A model generated the notes under the pieces. That model was not told the DNA's origin. It was given only the letters and a program-made list of their open reading frames with translations, and searched no databases. 64,000 nucleotides of DNA from Candidatus Helarchaeota archaeon (GTDB taxonomy: Archaea; Asgardarchaeota; Lokiarchaeia; Helarchaeales; JABXJV01), in assembly GCA_013375355.1 (NCBI GenBank), contig JABXJV010000421.1, forward strand, positions 6,754-70,753, written 5' to 3'. Both the position numbers and the translations under genes were made by a program. Shown here piece by piece: positions 54,422-63,645 of the stretch. The first letter of the stretch is position 1. The number at the start of each line of letters is the position of its first letter.

Positions 54422-56586
54422 CTAATTATTATTAAAAAAATCTGCTTTAGGTATTTCAGCTTTTCTACCTTTTTTAACACGAATGTCTGAAATGATTTTT
54501 TGAGCGCTATCGTAGGGAATAAATTCCCAATGAGAAAATATTGTTTGCCAAAATGCTTGGCCAGCAGTCTTTGAACGAATATCAGAAGCTAAATTAAATG
54601 ATTCTTTAACTGGAATTAGACCAGTGATAAAAGAATAAGAGCTTTTTTGTTCAACATCTAAAATCTTTCCTTTCCGTTGTAATAATAAAGCTGTAATTAT
54701 TCCTATTAAATCCATAGGAACTTGAATTTGAATCTTATAAATTGGTTCGAAAATGGTAGGTTCTGCTTTTAAAAAAGCGTTGTAAATTGCTCTTTTACCC
54801 ATTAACATTATTTGAAGCGGATCGACTTCTAAAGTTTTTTTATCAATTTTTAACGAATTAATATTTATTTGTAATCCTTTTATTGGCTCTTCGCATAAAG
54901 GACCTGCATTTAGAGCCATTTTAATACCTTTTATAATAATTTGTTTGATTTTATCATCCAAATAATCTTGTTTTAAATTATTAATGATTAGATTATTATT
55001 GTAATCTATTGCTAAAATTTTCCTATGCTTCAGGATTTCTTTAATTTGGTCTTCATTTATTGGTTCTAGTGATATTTGAATTAAGTTCAAATTGTTTTGA
55101 CTTTTAATTGAAATTAAGGGACTTCTTTGTTTAATTCCTTCTCTGTATACTATAATTGGGTCGGACATTAGAATATCAATTCCTAAATTTTTCATTTCAT
55201 TTGCAATAATTTCTAGATGCAATTGTCCAATTCCAGAAATCAGATATTCCCCTGTATCTTCATTAATATTGATTTTTATATCAGGATCATTCACTTCAAT
55301 TTTATTTAAGATATCCAACATTTTAGGTAATTCTTTTGGATGTTTGGGTTCAATAGAAACCGTTATAACAGGTTCCGATACATATTTTATATTTTCAAAT
55401 GGGTCAATTTCATCTTTAAATTCAATTTGAGTTAAGGTTTCTCCTACTGTTGCTTTCGAGAGACCTATAAAAGCTCCAATATTACCTGCTGTAAGAGAAT
55501 TAACATTTTCTCTTTTATGTCCCATTGAAATGAAAATTTGTTGAATTCGATTATTTTCCTTTGCATTTAATAAATAAACTTCATCACCTGAATTAATAGT
55601 TCCTGAAAATATACGGCCTATTGAAATTCTTCCTACATGTTTGTCAAATAATATCTTATGAATACAAATAATAAAAGGTCCATTTTCATTACATGCTTGC
55701 ATATTACGTGCTACATATGAGTTTAGATTTCCTTTCCAAATTTTTTTAATTCTATACCTTTGGGCAATTTTTGGACTTGGTAAATGATTAATTATCATAT
55801 CTAATATGCATTTATCTAAAGGTAAAATTCCACTTAAAGTCCTAATTTTTTCCATTCCATTTTTATAATAATTTAAAATATTTTCAAATTTTAGTCTCTT
55901 ATTTAACATAGTATTTACGGTAAACCCCCAACTAGGATTTAGTGCACACCCAAATCCTACATTATTTTTTTCTGGAATTATTTTCCATTTGTCTTTAAAT
56001 TCATCTTCTGCATAAATTTCAATATAATCGTTAAATTTATCAATTATATTTTCAAAATGTTTTTCAATTTCATGGGAATTTAATTTTAATTCTTTAATAA
56101 GACGATCAACTTTGTTTATATACAAAATTGGTTTTATACATTCTTGCAAAGCTTGTTTTGTTACAATTTCTGTCTGAATTTGACAACCTTCAACTGCATC
56201 TACAACTACAATAGCACCATCAATCGCTCTCAAAGCTCTAGATACTCTAGCTGTTAAATCCACATGGTCTATAAAAATACTATCTATTTTTATATATGAC
56301 CTGGAGTATCAATTAAATTAATAATGTAATTTTTATTAGCTATTTGATATAATAATGAAATATTTGCTGTCTTAACTGTAATTCCTCTTTTTTGTTCTAT
56401 TTCTAAATAATCTAGAGCTCGAAGTGAGCCTGCCAAATTTGAAGATATTATCTTACCCAATGCTAATAGACTATCAGTTAATGTAGTCTTTCCATGATCA
56501 ATATGCGCTATAATACCAATATTACGTATGCTATCTTTTTTTTTCATTGTTTTTAAAATTTCATTAATTTTTTTAGATTTAACCAT
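54422..56586 (-). CDS. EF-2 paralogue (aEF2p-like), interrupted by a 32-nt BHB intron
   Basis: CDS reads complement(join(54422..56263, 56296..56586)), 710 aa. Exon 1 holds G1 AHIDHGKTTLTD, the KRGITVKTA switch I and NLIDTPGH (G3). The intron brings TAA just after GHI. Splicing gives DTPGH-VDLTARVSRALRA, the normal EF-2 sequence, followed by NKVDRLI (G4) and the later domains. The diphthamide loop is changed: where EF-2 has HRG-type sequence, this has TLEVDPLQIMLMGKRAI, with no His. Asgard archaea are known to carry such an EF-2 paralogue besides true EF-2, so this is probably the paralogue. Its exact job is unknown. Confidence 0.85.
56264..56295 (-). other. BHB intron (32 nt) in the EF-2 paralogue gene
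   Basis: A near-ideal motif: outer helix UCCA/UGGA (4 bp), central helix GGUC/GACC (4 bp), bulges AUA and AUG, inner helix UAUAAAAAUA/UAUUUUUAUA (10 bp, perfect), loop GAUAG. Cutting after the second base of each bulge joins GGT CAT with GTG GAT (phase 0). Confidence 0.92.
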
Positions 56587-56716
56587 CCTTTTTTTTCCTT
56601 TTAGTGTGTTTAAATAAAATAAATATTCAGTAATAAATAGTTCTAAATTGTACCTTTAAAAAATTATACGATTGTGTTGATGTTAGGTTTAAATTGTTTT
56701 TTAAATAAAGAATTAC

Positions 56717-58558
56717 ATGAATAAAAGAAATAATTTATTGGTTTTATTATTTCTAATAATTTTTCTTCTCTATTTTCAATCTAATGGAATCATTTGTAAA
56801 AATTATAAAAGTTTTCATTCTAATTTTCAAGTTTTTGGAGATTTTATTAATAACAATTTTCAAAGTGAAAAAGAACTAATTTTAATAAATTCTGGATTAT
56901 ATGAAATGGAAATATATAATATATCTTTATTAAGAGAAGGAAATGTTGAAATTGGTGAGATTATTCAAATTATGGGAATGTATACTTTAAATTATTCTCC
57001 TTTCAAATATGTAGCATTAGAAAATTGGATGGATATTGGTGATTATCCTGAAGATTTTCATACAATTCCTACGTTTGTAAACAATTTTACGTATTCTAGA
57101 AATATTACTTTAGATCCTAGTCGATTTGATGTAAATAAGACCTACTATGGAAAAGTTATGCTAAAACTATTAGACATAGAGACAAGTTTTGTTTATTCAA
57201 AACAAAATACATCAAATCAAGAGATATTTATCACAGAATCTAAAGTAAATTATACAATAACTCAGCAGTGGCCAGAAATCATTTTATCCCCTAAAAAGAC
57301 AAATATATCGTTTAATTTTTTCAATATAAATAATAATAATTTCAAATTCAGCGATTCTAATGTCAACTTTCTACTTTATGCTCCGAATAATAGTATTATA
57401 CAAAATGAAACTCTATTAACAACATCAAATGGGGATGTTAATATTTTATTAAAAACAAATTCATGCAAATCTGGAGGAAATTATACACTTAAAATAAATA
57501 CTCAAGGGACAGAGTTTTATAAACCCACAAACTATACAATTAAATTTTCTGTGTATAATGATTCGACAATATTTAATGTATCAATATCTGAAAATGAAAA
57601 ATATGTATCCATTTCTTATGATCTTGTAAGCTTAGAATTATCAGCATATCTAAAATTTGATTCAGATATATTTTGGAATTCTTCTTTTTCATCTGGAGTA
57701 TTTGTGAGGAAAGATAATTTTACTTATAAAAGCAATTTAACAGTCCCCTACTTTAAGAATTCTTATGTTATTGATATTTGGGCAAATCTTTTTGGTACTA
57801 ATTCTACACTTAATAGAAAAATTAATCTAACTGTAGTTACTCGTCCAATTAATTTTTCTATATCCATAAAAAAGATATTGTTTTCAAATAAAATTAAAAT
57901 TACAGCCAAAATTTTTGATAATTTAACAAATCATCCGATAATTAATGACGAAATTTTCAATTTTTATGTTTTCTCAAATTCAAATTGGATCTTTATTGGA
58001 AATTCTAAAGGTATTAATGGAGAAGTTAGTTTAACACGGAATTTACCTAATAAAAATTCAGAGGGTAGACTACTTTTTAAAATAGAGATCTTTAATTCAT
58101 CAATTTATAGTAATTTGAGTTCATATAAGGAAATAATTTTAACTGAATTGAGTGTCCTATCTATTCCTGAAATAAAGATATTTGATTTTTTCCCAATATT
58201 ATTTAAATTACAGACGTCTAATGGAACAGACTTATCAAATGAAAATATACAGATTTTTATTAACGGTTTTAGAATTTTAAATTTTAAAACTAAACCTAAT
58301 GTTGTTAATTTACTTATTTTTTTAGCGCCAGCTTATGAAACAGTATTGAATTTCTTAATTATATATGAAGGCAGTGATATGAATCTTAATAGTTATTTCG
58401 TTTTTCAGTTAAATGTTAAAAGTGATGTTATAATAAAGACTCTTGGTAACTTTGGATTTTTTATCTCTATAATTATATCTTCAATTTTTACATTTCTATA
58501 TTTAAAAAATAGAAAATCCAAAAATTTGAGTAAATTAAAAGTTCAGGGTAATAATTAG
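56717..58558 (+). CDS. large extracytoplasmic membrane-anchored protein, function unknown
   Basis: 613 aa. An N-terminal signal peptide or anchor (LLVLLFLIIFLLYFQSNG) is followed by about 520 residues of beta-rich sequence with many N-x-S/T sequons and a C-terminal membrane span (FGFFISIIISSIFTFLYL) before a basic tail. Repeated segments such as FNVSISENEKYVSISYDLVS look Ig-like. It is probably an exposed cell-surface protein. Divergent from the EF-2 paralogue gene, 130 bp away. No family recognised. Confidence 0.6.
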   Translation: MNKRNNLLVLLFLIIFLLYFQSNGIICKNYKSFHSNFQVFGDFINNNFQSEKELILINSGLYEMEIYNISLLREGNVEIGEIIQIMGMYTLNYSPFKYVALENWMDIGDYPEDFHTIPTFVNNFTYSRNITLDPSRFDVNKTYYGKVMLKLLDIETSFVYSKQNTSNQEIFITESKVNYTITQQWPEIILSPKKTNISFNFFNINNNNFKFSDSNVNFLLYAPNNSIIQNETLLTTSNGDVNILLKTNSCKSGGNYTLKINTQGTEFYKPTNYTIKFSVYNDSTIFNVSISENEKYVSISYDLVSLELSAYLKFDSDIFWNSSFSSGVFVRKDNFTYKSNLTVPYFKNSYVIDIWANLFGTNSTLNRKINLTVVTRPINFSISIKKILFSNKIKITAKIFDNLTNHPIINDEIFNFYVFSNSNWIFIGNSKGINGEVSLTRNLPNKNSEGRLLFKIEIFNSSIYSNLSSYKEIILTELSVLSIPEIKIFDFFPILFKLQTSNGTDLSNENIQIFINGFRILNFKTKPNVVNLLIFLAPAYETVLNFLIIYEGSDMNLNSYFVFQLNVKSDVIIKTLGNFGFFISIIISSIFTFLYLKNRKSKNLSKLKVQGNN

Positions 58559-58627
58559 TATAAAATCAATTTATTTTTACAGGAAAATTTTGATTTTAGG
58601 GTCATTTGACAAAATAATTTTAATTTT

Positions 58628-59176
58628 TTAACTATTTCTATGAAAAATTTCTTTAATTATTGTTTGTAATGCTTCTAATACATTATATCCATTTGGAGCG
58701 ATGGTTTCAAGAATCTTTTTATCTTGAATTCCCAACTTATCTATAAATTCATTTATCGAAATTTTGGGATTTAAATCTCTTTTATTAAGACAAAAAACAA
58801 TTGGAATTTTTTCTAAATTTTCCATTAATGAGCAAAGTTCTTTCCAACTTTTAATATTATCATTTAAAAAGTTAGGTTGGGAATCTGCTACGAAAATAAC
58901 ACCATCCACTCCTTGTAAAACAGTAGGTCTGGTTTCACAATAAAAATCTTGACCAGTAGATGTGAAAATATGAAGATGAAATCTCCATTGTCCTTTTTGT
59001 ATCAATAATTCCCCAAAATCAAAAAACAAAGTCCTACCTGTACTTGTTTCAATCGATTTTAAATTATTTCCAAATATTTTAAAAATGTACTTTACAGATG
59101 TAGTTTTTCCTGACATAGCTCCCCCCCAATAAACGATTTTTATAATTATTTCCCTATTTCCATAATTTATTATCAT
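58628..59176 (-). CDS. MglA-type small GTPase in a Roadblock operon
   Basis: 182 aa. G1 YWGGAMSGKTTSVKYI near residue 15, STGRTLFFDFGE, FTSTGQDFYCETRPTVLQG as the atypical G3 region, GVIFVADSQ and G4 CLNKRDL. Very similar in layout to the GTPase at 18.6 kb. It is the last gene of a three-gene minus-strand operon with a tandem Roadblock protein and an unknown protein, which points to a GTPase-regulator complex. Confidence 0.85.
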   Translation of the reverse strand: MIINYGNREIIIKIVYWGGAMSGKTTSVKYIFKIFGNNLKSIETSTGRTLFFDFGELLIQKGQWRFHLHIFTSTGQDFYCETRPTVLQGVDGVIFVADSQPNFLNDNIKSWKELCSLMENLEKIPIVFCLNKRDLNPKISINEFIDKLGIQDKKILETIAPNGYNVLEALQTIIKEIFHRNS

Positions 59177-59195
59177 TTAATTACCTCTAAATAAA

Positions 59196-60104
59196 TTAAC
59201 CCCATAAACTATCAACATAATCCCCAACTCGAGATTTCCAACCATCTTGTAAATATCTTGAAAAATCTACTCTATATTCCGAATTTAAATATTCTATAAT
59301 TCTTTCAAAATTAACAATTTCAAAATCAATAGTTCGAAGAAAGGTTTTATCTGAAATTTTTATATCGATTCCTAATTCATATAGAAGATCAATTCTCGAT
59401 AATATTGCTAAAGCTCTGACTCCAGCATGAGCAAAAGCTTGAATTTCTTCATTAAAAATATTCATCTGAATTTTATCTTCCTCCACGTCGAAATTTATTA
59501 CTGTTTTTATTATTTCAGAAGATGAAGGTATTTTTACTTTTTTTTCTAAAACTCTTTTCATCTTTTCAAGTGAAATTTTGCTTTTTTCTATTGCTCTTTT
59601 CAATAGTTTTTTTTCAAAACTTAAATCTAAAGATTTTAAATTATTTCCATACTTTTCAATTGTAATTTGTTCTTCATCGTCCAAAATAATTGCTAAAAAA
59701 TAACGTTCTTCCAGTCCAATTTTTGAAATTATTTGATCTTTTGTAACAGTATCATTAGTTTTAATAGCAATTATCCATCCAGTAAGTTTAAAATTATTCT
59801 TTAAAGCAAATTGAGAAGCTTCTGTATGAGAACAAACAATTATTCTAGGAATCGTAAAATCATCTAATTCTTCCTGAATAATATTATTATATTCCTCTAA
59901 TTCAACAAAATCATTATAGAAAACTAATTGAGTTCTGTGAGGGGCTAATGATATTATGGCATTAGCTAAATCATCTAGACTTTCTCTATTTCTTCCAACA
60001 ATAATGATAGGATGTCTATCTAAAACAAATCTCAGTAATAGCGAAAATGAATTATAACCAAGTAATTCAATTAATTTTTTTAATGAAAATATCATTATAT
60101 CCAC
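59196..60104 (-). CDS. unknown protein of the Roadblock/GTPase operon
   Basis: 302 aa. The N-terminal part (FVLDRHPIIIVGRNRESLDD, PRIIVCSHTEASQFALKN) looks like a Rossmann-type alpha-beta fold; a Lys-rich coiled segment (KRAIEKSKISLEKMKRVLEK) lies at residues about 180-205, and the C-terminal 90 residues are helical. No nucleotide-binding motif is clear. The gene sits 12 bp after the Roadblock gene and 19 bp before the GTPase gene, so it probably works with them, for example as adaptor or GAP/GEF. That is inference from position. Confidence 0.6.
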   Translation of the reverse strand: MDIMIFSLKKLIELLGYNSFSLLLRFVLDRHPIIIVGRNRESLDDLANAIISLAPHRTQLVFYNDFVELEEYNNIIQEELDDFTIPRIIVCSHTEASQFALKNNFKLTGWIIAIKTNDTVTKDQIISKIGLEERYFLAIILDDEEQITIEKYGNNLKSLDLSFEKKLLKRAIEKSKISLEKMKRVLEKKVKIPSSSEIIKTVINFDVEEDKIQMNIFNEEIQAFAHAGVRALAILSRIDLLYELGIDIKISDKTFLRTIDFEIVNFERIIEYLNSEYRVDFSRYLQDGWKSRVGDYVDSLWG

Positions 60105-60116
60105 TTTAAAAAAGGA

Positions 60117-61067
60117 TTATATATTTAATTCATTTAAAATTTGAGTTATATTAAATGTTTTAACAGATTTTTTATCAGTTTCTTTTAAATAAGTTTTTAA
60201 ATTTTGGACATATTGAGGAATTAGTAATCTAAATAACCCTAATCGTTTATCTTCTCCTCTTTCAATATAACAACTGAAGATTGAACCTTTCTCTAGACTA
60301 TAAATAAAATGAATGTATTGTTTTGTATCACATAACACATTTTTAACATTTGTTTTTTTTAACATCCATATAATTCTTCGAGAAGTATCAAATAAACTGA
60401 ATGACATTGCTCCTTCCGCTTCTATTAATGGATCAAAAACAAATTTACAAATAGAATATCCCCCATTTAAAGTAACAGATGCTGATTTTACCCCAGGAAC
60501 ATTTTTTGAAAAATCAAGTATACAGGACTTTATACTTTCAGAAGTTTGTTGAGACATTTGTAACATAAAAGTATCAATAAAATTTTCATTATTTTCAATT
60601 GAATCCTTTACCTTAAAGGAATCTAATATTTCTTTAATCTCCACTTCAGAAAATGATCTCAATGGGGGTTTATAATCTTTATCTGAACTAGATAACAATT
60701 GTTCAATGGAATTTAATGCTTTCTTCATCTTAATGAAAATACTTCCTAAATTAACAACGTTTTTTGTCGTTATAATTAAATAAAATTCTGAATGTGTATT
60801 ATGATTTAAATGCAAAGGTGTGACAACTATTTTGGATCTCTCTCCGTCAATAAGAATGTGATTCAAACGATTTTTGTGTATTTCTTCTGCCACGTTAAAA
60901 ATTGCTGAAGTTGATGAACAAACTCCAAAAATTTCATTTTTTGAAAGCCAAATTCCTGCAGACTCAATGGGTTGGCCGTCTCGTTGAGTTAGAATAACAT
61001 TTTCCACTCCAGATATTGATTTAATTATTTTTAATTGTTGCTTTATTATTTGAAGAACCTCAGACAT
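60117..61067 (-). CDS. tandem Roadblock/LC7-like protein
   Basis: About 316 aa from ATG 61067 (MSEVLQII), which has GGAGC 9 nt upstream; the longer frame to 61106 adds a non-conserved leader. The first Roadblock-like unit is residues about 5-125 (GVENVILTQRDGQPIESAG, VAEEIHKN, SKIVVTPLH). A second similar unit (VPGVKSASVTLNGGYSICKF, MSFSLFDTSRRIIWML) covers about 175-290. A tandem could mimic a Roadblock dimer and bind the MglA-type GTPase of the same operon. Confidence 0.72.
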   Translation of the reverse strand: MSEVLQIIKQQLKIIKSISGVENVILTQRDGQPIESAGIWLSKNEIFGVCSSTSAIFNVAEEIHKNRLNHILIDGERSKIVVTPLHLNHNTHSEFYLIITTKNVVNLGSIFIKMKKALNSIEQLLSSSDKDYKPPLRSFSEVEIKEILDSFKVKDSIENNENFIDTFMLQMSQQTSESIKSCILDFSKNVPGVKSASVTLNGGYSICKFVFDPLIEAEGAMSFSLFDTSRRIIWMLKKTNVKNVLCDTKQYIHFIYSLEKGSIFSCYIERGEDKRLGLFRLLIPQYVQNLKTYLKETDKKSVKTFNITQILNELNI

Positions 61068-61134
61068 AAAAAATAGCTCCAAAGAAATTGAACATTTTCC
61101 TCCCATTTTTTATAGAAATTTATATTTAAACCCC

Positions 61135-61245
61135 TTTGATAATTTAAAAGAAAAATTAGAAGAATTGAATTGTGTAATACATTCTATTAATCAAATTGTT
61201 GTAAGAAAATCTATCATAGAAGAAGTCCGTACACATCAAGAATAA
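61135..61245 (+). pseudogene. truncated DUF211 gene (3' fragment)
   Basis: The frame reads LKEKLEELNCVIHSINQIVV, then RKSIIEEVRTHQE and stop, closely matching the C-terminal 36 residues of the complete DUF211 protein at 63217-63507 (EKLEEWNCAIHS, IEEVHTHQE). The first 60 codons are missing. It lies directly before the TnpB-like element, with the intact gene on the other side. Confidence 0.8.
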
Positions 61246-61304
61246 TTTAAACATATAATTCCCTTTTTTTAATTCTAAAAAAGGGGTTTAAACCTTCTAA
61301 TTAT

Positions 61305-62858
61305 TTATAAAAATTGGAAATTATTAACACAATTCCAAAATTTATGATAATCCTTAATCTTACCATTTCTGGTAAGACCAGCCCTAAGGTTATCAGGCCG
61401 TGTGCCCTTTATAGAGTTTAAGACATCCTTCATTAATAATACTTTTTTCATTATTTCAGAAGTCTTAAAGGAAGTTATCCCACTGTGCTTAAAGAGATCG
61501 TAAATTTTTGACCATTCATAGTAGGGACTGCCTTTTTTCAAACGGGGCTTTATCTTATCCCCGACTTGTGAAAGCAACCACTTGTAAATGGGTGGAATTT
61601 CTTCCTTAAATCCAAGTCCTCTTCGAGCAATTACATAACTCGCCAATATATGAGTGGATAAGTTATGTAACCGTGAGTAGTTATATTTTCCAATTAAAGA
61701 GGTATAAGCTGGATGGACATTTCTAACATCCACACCCTTTTTAATACATTTTCGTTTCAATAATTCTAAAGCAGTATTTCTAAAATTACTTAGTTTTCTA
61801 TTCAATTTTTTATCATAAGAGAACTGTTGATTAAAAGAAAGATTTTCAATTACTACTCCTTTTTCCTTATTAACGCAATAATTAATTATCTTATCTAATT
61901 TAAAACTGATATAATCATTTCGTTTATTTTTTCGATAAGAATGTAAATTTCGAAAATCAATTTGATTATAACTTAATAATTTTCCTTTATTATCGATATT
62001 TGCTAATGTGACAAAATTATAATTGAAATCCAATCCTATAGCACCATTTTTAAACGAATATTTTGTTTTAGAACCTTGAATATCATAAGAAAAATGGACA
62101 TAATACCGTAATTCGTTTTTTATAAGTTTTCTTTTTACTATAGCTGTGTATTTTTCAGCCATTAGAATTTCCTGAAAATACCTTTCTTGCTTTTCATTTA
62201 CAGAAAATGGAATTACTAACCATTTTCCTCCTTTTTTCTTACTAAAAGTCTTTATTCTCAACTCTTTAGTTGGTAAAATTTTTAAATTTTTGTTTATTCC
62301 TTGCTTTTTCCCCACACAGCCAAAAGAAGCGTCTCGCCTAATTTTAAAGTCTTGCTTATTGATTTTATGTAAAATTCGTTCCCTAAATAATTTTTTACAG
62401 CCAAATACTATTGGTTTCAGCCTTACATTTAGTAAATCATTCTGTAAAGAAATTTTTAAATTTATTAATTTATTTTGTAAAGAAGAAAGCCGCGAATATA
62501 AGCCCTTTGGACGTCTATCATTTTTGGTCTTTATTTTAGCTATTTTATCTTTTATAATTTTAATTTTATACTTTAAATAGTCTCTTGTTTTATGTAACCA
62601 CGTATCTTGCTGTCTTAATTTGGTCTTATTTTCTATTAAAATAGTATTAACATAGGGATTATTATGACAAAAATTCATTAATTCTTGCTGCGTTACTTTT
62701 TCCCCCTCAAATACTATTGTTTTTCCCTTTTTTCTAGCATTTTTAAGTAATAAATTATATCCCTTTCTTTTAGCTTTATTGTAAATTGTAAAAATTTCAT
62801 GTAATTGCTTTTCTTGAGTTTCAGAAGGAAATAACCGAAAAATAGTGGTCTGTATCAT
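61305..62858 (-). mobile_element. IS605-type TnpB-related protein gene
   Basis: About 517 aa from ATG 62858 (MIQTTIFRLFPSETQEKQL), with AGGGT 4 nt upstream. RuvC-like motifs are visible: GAIGLDFNYNFVTLAN (first Asp) and GVVIENLSFNQQF (Glu). The C-terminal zinc finger (two CxxC) of usual TnpB is absent, and where the last Asp of RuvC is expected the sequence is LSTHILASYVIARRG. The DVRNVHPAYTSLIGKYN segment is typical of TnpB-related proteins without a zinc finger. No TnpA gene is present, so it is a non-autonomous or solitary element. Ends are not mapped. Confidence 0.75.
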
Positions 62859-63216
62859 TTTTACCCTAAGTAAATAATTTTTAATGCGCATATTTAAGCT
62901 TTTATTTATAAGTGGAGAATATTTGCGCAAAATTTTGCCCGAATACTAAATTATTAAGACTGAATTTTTACATTTGCGCAAATTTGGCTAATTCGGACCT
63001 TTAAATTCCCTTCTTTAAATTTACAATTTTAAATACAAATTTATAAAAAAATTATATGAGGGATATGAGAAAATCTGTCTAATATTAGTACAACTTTGGA
63101 AGGAGGAAAAAAAAGTCGTTGTATTAAAATAAGACACAAAATAAATTTATATAAAAAAATTTTATAGAATTATATAATCTTAATAAAATGAATAAACACA
63201 ATTCGGGATTTAAGCT
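62859..63216. other. intergenic region between tnpB-like gene and DUF211 gene
   Basis: 358 bp with two perfect TTTGCGCAAA palindromes (62922-62931 and 62973-62982) and a half copy AATGCGCA at 62883. A GGAGGAAAA near 63101 lies before no gene. This may hold the right or left end of the TnpB element. Confidence 0.45.
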
Positions 63217-63507
63217 ATGTCAATTGGGATTAAAAGATTAGTTCTTGATGTATTGAAACCTCATAATCCCTCTTTACCCTATTTAGCCAATCAAATTTCC
63301 AAAATACCAAAGATCAACGGGGTTAATATTTCTTTAATTGAAATGGATAAAGAAACCCAGTCTATTAAAATCACTATTGAAGGCGACGAACTCATTTTTG
63401 AAGTTATAAAAGAAAAATTAGAGGAATGGAACTGCGCTATACATTCTGTTGATCAAGTTGTAGCAGGTAAAACAGTTATTGAAGAAGTTCACACTCATCA
63501 AGAATAA
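63217..63507 (+). CDS. DUF211-family protein
   Basis: 96 aa, full length. GIKRLVLDVLKPHNPSLPYL, the ISKIPKINGVNISLIEMDKE strand-helix and EEWNCAIHSVDQVVAGKTVI, then IEEVHTHQE match the ferredoxin-like DUF211 fold, typical of archaea and often found as homo-oligomers. Its biochemical role is unknown. A 3' fragment of a second copy lies at 61135-61245, beyond the TnpB element. Confidence 0.85.
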   Translation: MSIGIKRLVLDVLKPHNPSLPYLANQISKIPKINGVNISLIEMDKETQSIKITIEGDELIFEVIKEKLEEWNCAIHSVDQVVAGKTVIEEVHTHQE

Positions 63508-63645
63508 CTTAATATATCTTTATTTTTTATTTTTTGGAACGATAAAGGACCAAATCAAATTAGTATATTCCCTTTTTAAAATTCTTAATGCAATAGTTTT
63601 TAATATTAATCATTTACAATTTAATGCATTAATCTGTTGATAATC

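Noticed and set aside
56264..56295. EF-2 paralogue as a frameshifted pseudogene or two separate genes
   Set aside because: Both parts are fully conserved, and the interruption is an exact splicing motif whose removal gives the expected sequence with no residue gained or lost.
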